Below, one piece after another: positions 17,881 through 26,915 of a stretch of DNA of 64,000 nucleotides. The stretch's first letter is position 1. Each line of letters starts with the position of its first letter. Under the pieces are notes generated by a model, which saw only the letters and a program-made list of their open reading frames with translations, made no database searches and was not told the DNA's origin. This DNA comes from Thermoproteota archaeon (GTDB lineage: Archaea; Thermoproteota; Methanomethylicia; Methanomethylicales; Methanomethylicaceae). Made by a program: the position numbers and the translations under genes. Where the stretch lies: positions 95,302-159,301 of the forward strand of contig JAJHRG010000003.1 in NCBI GenBank assembly GCA_020832905.1, written 5' to 3'.

Positions 17881-18469
17881 TTGGCATAGCAATTATTTCT
17901 CTTATTTCTAATCTCTTTTCTTTATCCTTAGAGAATACTGTTCCTGAATATGTAGATCTTAGAACAATAGCAGTATCTGCTCCTCTTCCACTTCCTCCTA
18001 CTCCTATAACATCTTTAAATGGCTCTAAAATACCATGCTCTACAGCAATAATTACAACTTCAACTGCTACTTTCATACCTTGTCCAAATGCATAAAGAGT
18101 ATCCTTAAAAATTGTTTCTGGAGTTGGAAAGTTATAATTAGAAAGCTCATAAATATTTCCATGTAATATATATGGAGTTCTATCAATAACAATTACTCCC
18201 ATTTTTTCAAGTTCTTCTTTTATCTTAGGATCCATACATGGATATTCATAACCCCATTCTCTTCTATAAGCACTTTCAGATACACATATTATTCTTGTAT
18301 TTCTTATTGCATTAGCAAATTTTAATGCTGTTTTACCTGATGTACTTGCTACAACAATATCTTTTCTTCCATTCTTTTCAATATATTTCTTTACAGCTTC
18401 TATGACAAAATCAGTATTTTGCTCTCCTGGCTCTTGAAAATAATAAACTTCTCCAATTTTATAACTCAT
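17858..18469 (-). CDS. Stand-alone pyruvate kinase C-terminal (alpha/beta) domain protein
   Basis: At 203 residues this corresponds only to the allosteric C-terminal domain of pyruvate kinase; no barrel domain is present. The segment IVVASTSGKTALKFANAIRN matches the 'vv.sTSGrtA..lA..rp' region, and VGGSGRGADTAIVLRSTYSG ends the fold. Archaeal homologues (COG1751 type) are conserved but their role is unknown; phosphate or sugar-phosphate sensing is possible. Confidence 0.8.
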   Translation of the reverse strand: MSYKIGEVYYFQEPGEQNTDFVIEAVKKYIEKNGRKDIVVASTSGKTALKFANAIRNTRIICVSESAYRREWGYEYPCMDPKIKEELEKMGVIVIDRTPYILHGNIYELSNYNFPTPETIFKDTLYAFGQGMKVAVEVVIIAVEHGILEPFKDVIGVGGSGRGADTAIVLRSTYSGTVFSKDKEKRLEIREIIAMPIKKKWWD

Positions 18470-18490
18470 AAATAAATTATTATTTTTCAG

Positions 18491-20590
18491 CTATTTAAAC
18501 AATAAAGAATTAGTAACAACAGATATAGAACTTAAGGACATGGCTATAGCAGCAATTTCAGGTCTTAAAGTAATAGGATAAAATAGTCCTGCAGCTATTG
18601 GAATTGCAATTATATTATAAATTAAAGCCCATAATATATTTTCCTTTATTTTTTTCATCATTTTTTTACTAATATCAATTGTTTTCTTAATGATTCTCAA
18701 ATCATTTCTTAATATTATTATATCACCTGCTTCTTTAGCAATATCTGTTCCACTTCCTATGGCAACTCCTACATCTGATTGTATAAGAGCTGGAGCATCA
18801 TTAATTCCATCTCCAATCATCATTACTTTTTCACCTTTTGATTGTAATTCTGATATTATTTTCATCTTTTCATTAGGCTTTACATTTGCAAAGTAATTTA
18901 TTTTAAGCTTATTAGCAATTGCCTTAGCAACTCTTTCATTATCTCCTGTAATCATTATTAATTTATAATTTCTCAACATATCAATTACTTCAATTGCATC
19001 TGATTTTATCTCATCCATTATTCCTATTGCTCCAAGAACTTTTCCATCATAACTTAAAATTATTGTACTCATTCCTTCTTCTTCCATTTCCATTACTTTA
19101 TTAAAGAAATTACCTAATTTTTCATTATTAATTAATTTAGTAATTAATTCTTTACTTCCAATAATTACTTCTTTTCCATTAATTTTTCCTTTTAATCCCA
19201 TACCTGGTATTTCTTCAAAATCTTCAACATCATAAAGTCTCATTCCTTTTGCTTTTTCTAATATAGCTTGTGATAAAGGATGTAAGGAATTTTTCTCAAT
19301 AGATGCAGCTATTCTAATAATTTCTTCTTCACTTATTTCTTCATTTTTTAATATTTTTACAACTTTTGGCTTTCCTTCAGTTAATGTTCCTGTCTTATCA
19401 AAAACTATTGTTGTAATTTTTTCTATTTTTTCCAATACTTCTCCTCCTTTTATAATAATTCCCATTTCTGTAGACTTTCCAAAACCTACTATAATAGCTA
19501 TTGGAGTTGCAAGACCAAGAGCACATGGACATGCAATTACTAATACAGAAGCCATAGTAATTAAAGAAAATTCTAAACTTTTTCCATTTATAATCCAATA
19601 TATGAAAGTTAAAATAGCAATAGAGATTACTATTGGAACAAAATAAGAAGTAACTCTATCAATAATTCTCTGAATTCTTGGTTTTCTTATTTGTGCTTCT
19701 TCTATTAGTTTTACTATTTGAGAAATAAAAGATTCTTCTCCAGTTTTGTTTACCATTACTTTAATAATACCACTAATATTTAATGTACCACTTATTACTT
19801 CATCTCCTTTTTTCTTTTCAACTGGAATACTTTCACCAGTCACTATAGATTCATTAACTAATGATCTTCCTTCTACTATAATACCATCTAGTGGAATTAC
19901 TTCTCCTGGCTTAATTAATATAATATCTCCTTTTTTTACTTGATTTATAGGAATTTTTTCTTCTTTATTTGCTAAAATTACATATTTTGGTTGAAGTTCC
20001 ATTATTTTCTTTATTGTACTTACTGCTTTACTTTTTGTTTTTTCTTCTAAATATCTTCCAATTAATATAAAAGTAATTAACATTGATGAAGCTTCATAAT
20101 AAACTTCTCCTATTCTATAAAATGTATTAAATAAACTCAAAATATATGCTGAAGAAAATCCAATACTTACAAGTGCATTCATATCAGTATATTTATTCTT
20201 AATAGCTTTATATGCGCCAATATAAAATTCACTTCCTCCAACAATTATTACAGGTGTTGATAATAAGAATAAAACATAATTTTTTAAATCAAAATTAATA
20301 AACATATTTATAATAAATACTGGAATTGATAATATTAAGCAAAATATTAATTTGAATAATTTATTTTGTTTTTTATCTATTGCTTTTGGTTTATATCCTA
20401 ATTCTTTTATTATTTTTTCTAATTCTTTTTTATTTAAAATATTATCATCATAATCAATTACTACAGTTTTTGTTGCTAAATTTGCACTTACATAGTATAT
20501 ACCAGGAATTTTTCCAATTCCCTTTTCAATTCTATTTACACATGATGCACATTTCATATCCTCAATATAGAATACTTCTCTTTGTTTCAT
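18491..20590 (-). CDS. copA: Copper-translocating P1B-type ATPase
   Basis: The N-terminus is a heavy-metal-associated domain with MKCASC (Cys14, Cys17). Then come eight membrane helices, TGES (251-254), the transmembrane metal motif CPC (354-356), the phosphorylated DKTGT (398-402), an HP dipeptide in NSLHPLSQ, and the hinge GDGINDAP. CPC plus the CASC domain indicates Cu(I) export. At 699 residues it is full length with a single metal-binding domain. Its start overlaps the end of the cyclo-ligase gene by 29 bases. Confidence 0.92.
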   Translation of the reverse strand: MKQREVFYIEDMKCASCVNRIEKGIGKIPGIYYVSANLATKTVVIDYDDNILNKKELEKIIKELGYKPKAIDKKQNKLFKLIFCLILSIPVFIINMFINFDLKNYVLFLLSTPVIIVGGSEFYIGAYKAIKNKYTDMNALVSIGFSSAYILSLFNTFYRIGEVYYEASSMLITFILIGRYLEEKTKSKAVSTIKKIMELQPKYVILANKEEKIPINQVKKGDIILIKPGEVIPLDGIIVEGRSLVNESIVTGESIPVEKKKGDEVISGTLNISGIIKVMVNKTGEESFISQIVKLIEEAQIRKPRIQRIIDRVTSYFVPIVISIAILTFIYWIINGKSLEFSLITMASVLVIACPCALGLATPIAIIVGFGKSTEMGIIIKGGEVLEKIEKITTIVFDKTGTLTEGKPKVVKILKNEEISEEEIIRIAASIEKNSLHPLSQAILEKAKGMRLYDVEDFEEIPGMGLKGKINGKEVIIGSKELITKLINNEKLGNFFNKVMEMEEEGMSTIILSYDGKVLGAIGIMDEIKSDAIEVIDMLRNYKLIMITGDNERVAKAIANKLKINYFANVKPNEKMKIISELQSKGEKVMMIGDGINDAPALIQSDVGVAIGSGTDIAKEAGDIIILRNDLRIIKKTIDISKKMMKKIKENILWALIYNIIAIPIAAGLFYPITLRPEIAAIAMSLSSISVVTNSLLFK

Positions 20591-21206
20591 TTCTATCAGC
20601 CCATATAATTCTTGTTGGTGTTAATATTACATCCATAGGTACATCCCATTCATCTACTGGTACATAATCTACTACTTGAATATCATGAACTGAAGTAATT
20701 TTTATTAAATTCTTATTCATATAATTCTTCCACATTTTATATTCTATATCTGAAAATCCTTTTCCTTTTCCTAATCTATATCCTTTTGGTGTTACTGCAA
20801 CTGAACCTGCAATAAATAAATCAATTTCATAATCTCCTGGTTTTACAGGTTTTCCTTTTTCTAAAATTCCCTTTATTGTAGAATCATAATATGGATTACT
20901 TGATTTTTCTATTAGCATAAAACCTTTTGATAATCTAGGTGTTGCTACAATTAGTAATTTTTCATCTCTTAATATAATTTCTCTTATTGGTCTTTGAGGA
21001 GAATCAGGATTACAAAGAATTACTTTTGAATTTAAATATTCTTTTAATAATCTTATTTTTTCTGCAGCTTTATCTGCACCCTTAAAATTAGGTATTCTCC
21101 CGTATATTGGAAATGGAGGAAGTGCTATTTTCTTCTCTATCATTTCCTTCCATATTTTCTTTCTTATTTCCTCCTTTGTTAAATAATTCTTTTCTTCTTG
21201 CTTCAA
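20562..21206 (-). CDS. 5-formyltetrahydrofolate cyclo-ligase family protein
   Basis: The sequence follows the archaeal COG0212 family: KEEIRKKIWKEMIEKKI, YGRIPNFKGADKAAEKI, PTPRLSKG-like ATPRLSKGFML, IAGSVAVTP, and the terminal VPVDEWDVPMDVILTPTRII. Bacterial members convert 5-formyl-THF to 5,10-methenyl-THF with ATP. Archaeal ones are divergent and may act on a modified folate or another substrate. It overlaps its upstream neighbour by 119 bases and its downstream neighbour (copA) by 29 bases. Confidence 0.8.
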   Translation of the reverse strand: MKQEEKNYLTKEEIRKKIWKEMIEKKIALPPFPIYGRIPNFKGADKAAEKIRLLKEYLNSKVILCNPDSPQRPIREIILRDEKLLIVATPRLSKGFMLIEKSSNPYYDSTIKGILEKGKPVKPGDYEIDLFIAGSVAVTPKGYRLGKGKGFSDIEYKMWKNYMNKNLIKITSVHDIQVVDYVPVDEWDVPMDVILTPTRIIWADRNETKRSILY

Positions 21207-22032
21207 GAATATCTACTTCCAATCCCATATATTCTGCAGCAGTTAATATTTTTGCTTTTGGATATTTTTCTCTTAAGTTCTTAAAAATATAAATATAATT
21301 TCTATCTCTTAGCATATGATGATCTAATATTATTTCTTCAATACCACTTTCTATTAATTTTTCAATATTTTTTAATGAAGCATCTAAATTCTCATAAGAA
21401 TATCTATAACCAAGCATATAAATCATTGGTCCATCTATTATAGCAATTCTTGGTTTATTTTTTAATAGAAATTCTACTTGATCTTCAAATATTGGTCCTT
21501 GAACATCTGATGTATGAATTACTTTATCTCCATCCTCATCAATCATTACTTCAATAACATAACCTAGTAAATCACTAGCACCATGAAAAACTGCTTTTGA
21601 AAATTCTATTTTTACACCTTCAATATTAAAGACTTTATTATCTGCTATTTCTAAGCTTTTTGCTCTTTGTTTTATTATACCTAGAAATAATGGAGCTCTA
21701 AAATCTTTTTGACTTTTATTTATATTATTTTCAGGATCTTTTACCATAACTATTTTATTATTATAAATATCAAGAGGAATTAAATCTCCTAAATCATGAT
21801 GATCATAATGATAATGTGTTATAATAATAACATCAGCATTTAGTGCTTTTTCTGTTATTTTTTTAGCAAGTTGATTTAATCTTTCAATTTCAATTTCATG
21901 TGGAGGTAATCCAAATCTTCTTGGTGCTAAAGCTGCACTAGGATCTATTATAATTCTAAGACTTTTTGTTTCTATATATGTACACATTGATCTTACTCCC
22001 ATGCTATCAAAAGCAATCAATTCTACTTTCAT
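21088..22032 (-). CDS. UPF0282-type metallo-beta-lactamase fold hydrolase
   Basis: A metallo-beta-lactamase fold protein with the metal motif HYHYDHHDLGD. Further family marks are ELIAFDSMGVRSMCTYIETK at the N-terminus, LAPRRFGLPPHE, HGASDLLGY, IHTSDVQGP and LDHHMLRD. This is the archaeal/bacterial UPF0282 family, predicted metal-dependent hydrolase without known substrate. The last ~40 residues (after EARRKELFNKGG) are hydrophilic and lie entirely over the start of the cyclo-ligase gene, so they may be a non-conserved tail. Confidence 0.85.
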   Translation of the reverse strand: MKVELIAFDSMGVRSMCTYIETKSLRIIIDPSAALAPRRFGLPPHEIEIERLNQLAKKITEKALNADVIIITHYHYDHHDLGDLIPLDIYNNKIVMVKDPENNINKSQKDFRAPLFLGIIKQRAKSLEIADNKVFNIEGVKIEFSKAVFHGASDLLGYVIEVMIDEDGDKVIHTSDVQGPIFEDQVEFLLKNKPRIAIIDGPMIYMLGYRYSYENLDASLKNIEKLIESGIEEIILDHHMLRDRNYIYIFKNLREKYPKAKILTAAEYMGLEVDILEARRKELFNKGGNKKENMEGNDREENSTSSISNIRENT

Positions 22033-22075
22033 ACAGAATTAAGAATTTTAATAGGAATAGATTAATTTTTTTAAT

Positions 22076-23293
22076 GTGAAAAATATTTGTCTTTTATGTA
22101 GAGGAGGAAAAAGACTTTGTGGAAAATTAATATGTCCTATAGAGCTAAAAGCAAAATTACTCATTAAGAATATGGATATTATAAATAAAAAAGAATTTAT
22201 TGGTTCTTCTCCACCATCAGTTTTTGTTGGAAGAATAGGATATCCTAAGGTTTATATTGGTCCAATGGTTCCTCCTATTACTGGAGATACTTCTATTATG
22301 GATATGCCTGAATTATGGATTAATGAAAGTTTAGAAAATATAGTTAATTATAGATATATCTTAATAAGAGGAGAAATTCCATATTATATAGATTCAGTAA
22401 GAAAAAGTGATAGAGTAATAGAATCATTACAAGAATTATCCATGGGAATAAGTTCTGTAGATACTGAAATTCAATTAGCTAAAGAACCATCAAAAATAAT
22501 AAAAATTGATGATAATTCTCAAATATTTGGTCCTTCTGCTCCATTAAAGAATTTTCATATTTATTCCATAAGAGTAGATAGAAAAATAGAAAAAACATAT
22601 TATGATTGGGATTTAAAAGCTCAAGATGCAATTTTTCAATTATATAAAAATAATGTACCAATTTCTAGAATACAAAAAGCATTTAGTATGGGAGTATTTG
22701 GTATTTTAAAGAATAGAAGATTAGTTCCAACAAGATGGTCTATTACTGCAGTAGATAGTATTATATCAAAAAAACTTATAGAAGAAATAAAAAATTATGA
22801 TACTATTGATAATTATTATCTTTTTTATAGAAACTATATGTATAATAAATTTATTGCAATTTTTATGCCAATGAAATGGTCTTTTGAATGGATAGAAGTA
22901 TGGTTTCCAAATACTTTTTGGAATAAAGAAGGTAAAGAACCAGTAATAATGGGGGATTATGAAGATTATAATGGAAGAACAAGCTATCCTGAAATTGGAG
23001 GATGTTATTTTGCTACAAGATTAGCTATTACTGAGTATTTAAGTAAAATTAAAAGACAAGCTACTGTTTTTGTTATAAGAGAAATTTTACCTCAATTTCC
23101 ATTACCATTAGGAGTATGGTTTGTAAGAGAAAATATAAGAGAAATGTTAAAATCTAAGCCACTAGTATTTGATAATGCAAATTTAGTTATTTCTTATTTA
23201 AGTAAATTAATGAATATAAGTATTAAAAATGTTATAGAAAATAGTAAAATACTTAAAGATTTATTATTTCAAAGGAGAATTGATAAGCTTTGA
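22076..23293 (+). CDS. nreA: DNA repair protein NreA
   Basis: The family begins with a zinc ribbon (Cys5, Cys8, Cys15, Cys20: CLLCRGGKRLCGKLIC) and continues with SPPSVFVGRIGYPKVYIGP and FGPSAPLKN. NreA homologues in Haloferax and Sulfolobus take part in repair of DNA damage with PCNA. The usual C-terminal PCNA-binding box is not clear here (ends FQRRIDKL). GTG 22076 is the start that preserves the zinc ribbon. The radical SAM gene overlaps its stop by four bases (TTGA). Confidence 0.85.
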   Translation: MKNICLLCRGGKRLCGKLICPIELKAKLLIKNMDIINKKEFIGSSPPSVFVGRIGYPKVYIGPMVPPITGDTSIMDMPELWINESLENIVNYRYILIRGEIPYYIDSVRKSDRVIESLQELSMGISSVDTEIQLAKEPSKIIKIDDNSQIFGPSAPLKNFHIYSIRVDRKIEKTYYDWDLKAQDAIFQLYKNNVPISRIQKAFSMGVFGILKNRRLVPTRWSITAVDSIISKKLIEEIKNYDTIDNYYLFYRNYMYNKFIAIFMPMKWSFEWIEVWFPNTFWNKEGKEPVIMGDYEDYNGRTSYPEIGGCYFATRLAITEYLSKIKRQATVFVIREILPQFPLPLGVWFVRENIREMLKSKPLVFDNANLVISYLSKLMNISIKNVIENSKILKDLLFQRRIDKL

Positions 23294-24042
23294 TAAGTTA
23301 TATTCCATGTAAAACTGCATTATCAAAAAGTAAGTTACCAGGACTTGATTATACTTTTAATCCATACTTTGGATGTCAACATGGATGTTTATATTGTTAT
23401 GTTCCTGATGTTTTAAAAATAAATAATATGGAATGGGGAAAATTTGTTTTTGTAAAAAAAGATATTTTAAATATATTAAGAAGAGAAATTTTGAAAAAGA
23501 AGATAGGAACTGTTGGAATAAGTACTTCCACAGATCCTTATCAGCCAATAGAAAAAGATTTAGAAATTACAAGAAAAGCATTAATTATATTAATAAATGC
23601 AGGATTTCCTATTTCTATTCAAACAAAATCTTCTTTAGTTCTTCGTGATATTGATATTATAATTAATAAAAATATTGATATTGGATTAACTATTACATCA
23701 ACTGATTCTTATTTTCAAAAAATTTTTGAACCAAATGCTCCTCCTCCTGATGAAAGAATTGCTACTTTAGAGGAATTATCAAATAAAGGAATAAAAACAT
23801 GGATTTTTTATGGTCCTATTATTCCTAATTATAATGATTCTGAAGAAGAAATTGAAAAAATTGTAAAAATTGCATTAAAAACAAAAAGTAAAATAATTTA
23901 TGATAAGTTAAATTTAAAGCCAAATGTAATAAAGAGATTAAACTCAATGAATATAAATTATCATGGAGATTATAGTAAAATATTTTCAAAAATTGAAACT
24001 ATTTGTAAAAAATATAATGTAAAGTGTGAATATGCTTTCTAA
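23290..24042 (+). CDS. SPL-like radical SAM protein paired with NreA
   Basis: The radical SAM cluster is Cys29-x3-Cys33-x2-Cys36 in GCQHGCLYCYVPDV, followed by STSTDPYQPIEKDLEITRKA, a hallmark of the spore photoproduct lyase-like COG1533 family. Members of this family include DNA photoproduct lyases and uncharacterised proteins. Translation appears coupled to nreA (TTG start overlapping the nreA TGA). Co-transcription with a repair gene makes a DNA-directed role plausible, but this is inference. Confidence 0.8.
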   Translation: MISYIPCKTALSKSKLPGLDYTFNPYFGCQHGCLYCYVPDVLKINNMEWGKFVFVKKDILNILRREILKKKIGTVGISTSTDPYQPIEKDLEITRKALIILINAGFPISIQTKSSLVLRDIDIIINKNIDIGLTITSTDSYFQKIFEPNAPPPDERIATLEELSNKGIKTWIFYGPIIPNYNDSEEEIEKIVKIALKTKSKIIYDKLNLKPNVIKRLNSMNINYHGDYSKIFSKIETICKKYNVKCEYAF

Positions 24043-24068
24043 AGAAATAAATAAAGAGATTTAAACTC

Positions 24069-25403
24069 ATGATTATGAATATAAGAACTTCTACTTTATT
24101 AGCAACAACAATGGCTTCTTTTTTAGTACCTTTTATGCTATCTGCAATTAATATTGCCTTACCTACAATTGCTTTAGAATTTAAATTAAATACAGTAATG
24201 TTAAGTTGGATACAAACATCTTATTTACTAACTACTGCAGTATTTCTTATTCCATGTGGTAAAATTGCTGATATTTTTGGAAGAAGAAAAATAATAAATA
24301 TTGGTTTATTCATCTATATAATTTCATCACTTTTAGTTTATATATCAAATAATTTTTCAACTCTTATTATTTTGAGAATTCTTCAAGGTATTGGAGGTTC
24401 AATGATTGCAACAACAACTATAGCTATTTTAACATCAGTTTTTCCTTTAAGTGAAAGAGGAAAAGTATTAGGAATAAATTCTGCAGCAGTTTATACTGGA
24501 ATTGCATTAGGTCCTTTTCTTGGTGGAATTTTAACTGAATTATTTAATTGGAGAAGTATATTTCTTTTTAATTCTATAATAGGAATAATTTCACTTTTAT
24601 TTTTAATAAATATTAAAGAAGAATGGAAAGGGGAAAAAGAGAAATTTGATTTTATTGGATCTTTTATTTATGGTATTGCATTAATATTTATTGTATATGG
24701 TTTACTTTCCATAAATATTACTGTTCTATTTGGATTATTAGTATTATTTATATTTATAATATGGGAATTGAAAATTGAAAATCCAATTATTGATCCAAGA
24801 TTATTTATAAGAAATAGAGGTTTTTCATTTTCAAGTTTTTCAGCATTAATAAACTATAGTGCAACATATGCTACATCTTTTCTTTTAAGTTTATATTTAC
24901 AAATGATTAAAGGATTTTCACCTAAATCTACAGGAATGATCTTATTAATACAGCCATTATTTCAAGCTATTTTATCTCCTTTAGCAGGAAGACTATCTGA
25001 TAAAATTGAACCAAGAAAAATTGCTTCTATAGGTATGGCAATGAATGCTATAGGATTATTTCTATTTTCTACAATAAATCTCTATACTGAATGGTATTTT
25101 ATTTTTAATACATTAATATTAATGGGAATTGGATTTGCATTTTTTGCTTCTCCAAATACTAATGCTATTATGTCATCTGTAAAAAGTGATTTATTTGGTA
25201 TTGCATCAGCTACAATTTCAACAATGAGAGTAATAGGTCAAAATTTAAGCTTTGCTATTGCTACATTTATTTTATCTTTATTTAAAAATAGTGAAATATC
25301 TTATTTAGTTTCCATAGAAGGAATTTCTATAGCATTTTTAGTATTTTCAATTACATGTATTTTTGGAACAATTTTCTCTATTCTTGGGGTTAGTAGAAAA
25401 TGA
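24069..25403 (+). CDS. MFS multidrug transporter, 14-helix DHA2 type
   Basis: The 444-residue protein is an EmrB/QacA-like drug:proton antiporter. Motif A is visible as GKIADIFGRRKI after helix 2, motif C-like GIALGPFLGGILTE in helix 5, and NIALPTIALEF in helix 1. Fourteen hydrophobic segments can be counted. Its 3' end overlaps the convergent RNase H-like gene by 57 bases. Substrate unknown. Confidence 0.85.
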   Translation: MIMNIRTSTLLATTMASFLVPFMLSAINIALPTIALEFKLNTVMLSWIQTSYLLTTAVFLIPCGKIADIFGRRKIINIGLFIYIISSLLVYISNNFSTLIILRILQGIGGSMIATTTIAILTSVFPLSERGKVLGINSAAVYTGIALGPFLGGILTELFNWRSIFLFNSIIGIISLLFLINIKEEWKGEKEKFDFIGSFIYGIALIFIVYGLLSINITVLFGLLVLFIFIIWELKIENPIIDPRLFIRNRGFSFSSFSALINYSATYATSFLLSLYLQMIKGFSPKSTGMILLIQPLFQAILSPLAGRLSDKIEPRKIASIGMAMNAIGLFLFSTINLYTEWYFIFNTLILMGIGFAFFASPNTNAIMSSVKSDLFGIASATISTMRVIGQNLSFAIATFILSLFKNSEISYLVSIEGISIAFLVFSITCIFGTIFSILGVSRK

Positions 25404-25817
25404 TTTTAAATATTCTTCATAAGCTTTTTTACTTAATCTATCAGCTTCTTTATTTTCTTCTTTTGAAATCCAAATAAATTTTACATTTGAAAATTCTTTT
25501 AATAATTCCTTTGTTTTTAAATATAGTAAATAATATGAACCTTTATGTGCTTTCCATAATCCTTTCATTTGATTTACTAATAATTGACTATCTGATTTTA
25601 TTATAATTTCTTCATTATTCATATTATTTTCTAATAAAAATTTTAAAGAACTATATAATGCATAATATTCTGCATAATTATTACTTACTAATATTTCTTT
25701 TTCAATTACATCATATTTTTCAAAAATTTTATTTCCATTTTTATAAATAATAAAGCTATAAGTAGCAATTCTACCAGGATTTGTATTTACAAGACCATCA
25801 ATATAAATAGTTATCAT
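25347..25817 (-). CDS. RNase HI-like protein
   Basis: The RNase H fold is shown by the first-strand Asp in ITIYIDGLVNTNPG, Glu in NNYAEYYALYSSL, Asp in IIKSDSQLLVNQMKG and a final Asp in KEENKEADRLSKKA. These are the four carboxylates that bind two metals. It resembles the Rnhl/reverse-transcriptase-like RNase H family that degrades RNA in RNA-DNA hybrids. C-terminal ~20 residues are Asn/Lys/Cys rich and overlap the MFS gene. The upstream gene overlaps its start by four bases. Confidence 0.8.
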   Translation of the reverse strand: MITIYIDGLVNTNPGRIATYSFIIYKNGNKIFEKYDVIEKEILVSNNYAEYYALYSSLKFLLENNMNNEEIIIKSDSQLLVNQMKGLWKAHKGSYYLLYLKTKELLKEFSNVKFIWISKEENKEADRLSKKAYEEYLKSFSTNPKNRENCSKNTCN

Positions 25818-26476
25818 AAATTATTTTTACCTCTTATTTTTAAAAAACTTATTATTCCATGGCATTCACATAAAGTACCTATACATAAATTATTTTTTAA
25901 TTCTTTTATTTCTTCATAAACTTCCTTACCACTTATTGCACCTATAGAACTTGATATCATTTTACTTATGAAAATTTTTTTAGCTAAATTATCTTTATGA
26001 AGAGCTTCATTCACATAAACATATAATGGAATAATTTTCTTTTTAGTAATAGGACATATATTCTTTGGTATACAATTATCAGGACATAAAAAATCTTTAG
26101 CATGTGATAGTACTACAGTAGTATTTTTTTCATCTGCTTTAACTATAATATCCTTAGGAATTTTTAATAAAAATTCATTAAAATCTTCTAAATTCTTTTC
26201 TATAATTAATCCTTGTTTATTAATATAATAAAGAAAAATTTTTGCAATAAGATTTCCTGGTATTGCAGGAACTATTAAATCAGGTATAATATTTTTCTCT
26301 AGAAGCTCAGTAATATACTTAGGAGCATCTTCTATTATTAATTCTAATTTCATTTTACTTGCTATACAATTTGGATTTTTATCTATTATAATGATCTTTT
26401 TAGATAATAATGATAATTCATTATAAGCTTTTACACCAAATTTTCCTCCTCCAGCTATTACTACAAAATTATACAT
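25814..26476 (-). CDS. Uncharacterised protein with Rossmann-like start and cysteine cluster
   Basis: The N-terminus (FVVIAGGGKFGVKAYNEL, then IIIIDKNPNC) looks like a dinucleotide-binding Rossmann fold as in TrkA-type or siroheme dehydrogenase-like domains. The middle contains a cysteine group (CPDNCIPKNICPITKKK) and the C-terminus another (CIGTLCEC), which could bind a metal or Fe-S cluster. I do not recognise the family. Its stop overlaps the start of the RNase H-like gene (ATGA-type), so they are probably translated together. Confidence 0.65.
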   Translation of the reverse strand: MYNFVVIAGGGKFGVKAYNELSLLSKKIIIIDKNPNCIASKMKLELIIEDAPKYITELLEKNIIPDLIVPAIPGNLIAKIFLYYINKQGLIIEKNLEDFNEFLLKIPKDIIVKADEKNTTVVLSHAKDFLCPDNCIPKNICPITKKKIIPLYVYVNEALHKDNLAKKIFISKMISSSIGAISGKEVYEEIKELKNNLCIGTLCECHGIISFLKIRGKNNL

Positions 26477-26533
26477 AAATAAAAATGAGTTAATGATATA
26501 TCTAAGCTTTCTCTATTATAAAGACGATGAAAA

Positions 26534-26914
26534 ATGTCTGAAGAAGATTTAGAACTAATGTACATAAAGCTTAAGAAAATGAAAGAATTACAAAAATTAT
26601 TAGCAACAAAAACACAAAAAGTAGAGAAAAAAGAAGTTGATGATATTACTTTTATAAAATCTAAGCTTGTAGGAAGAGGAGTAGAAGTTTTAGAAGCAGC
26701 TCTTTCACAATATCCAGAAATGGCACGTGAAGTTGTAAAATATTTAGCTGAACTTTATAGAAAAGGAAAAATTAGTGGAGAAATATCTGGTGAAGAGCTT
26801 TATACATTATTTTATGATCTTGGAATGCCTATAAGATTAGAAACTTCTATTACATATTTAAAAGATGGAAAAAGAATATCAATAAGTGAAAAACTAAAAG
26901 CAAAAGAGGATTAA
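26534..26914 (+). CDS. Conserved hypothetical protein, 126 aa
   Basis: Highly charged, helical N-terminus (1-45), then a compact domain (FIKSKLVGRGVEVLEAALSQ, REVVKYLAELYRKGKI, GEELYTLFYDLGMPIRLETS). No cysteines, membrane segments or known motifs. It precedes the two-gene iron-sulfur module by one base and may share its transcript. It looks like a small nucleic-acid or regulatory protein, but I cannot support this further. Confidence 0.6.
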   Translation: MSEEDLELMYIKLKKMKELQKLLATKTQKVEKKEVDDITFIKSKLVGRGVEVLEAALSQYPEMAREVVKYLAELYRKGKISGEISGEELYTLFYDLGMPIRLETSITYLKDGKRISISEKLKAKED

Positions 26915-26915
26915 A

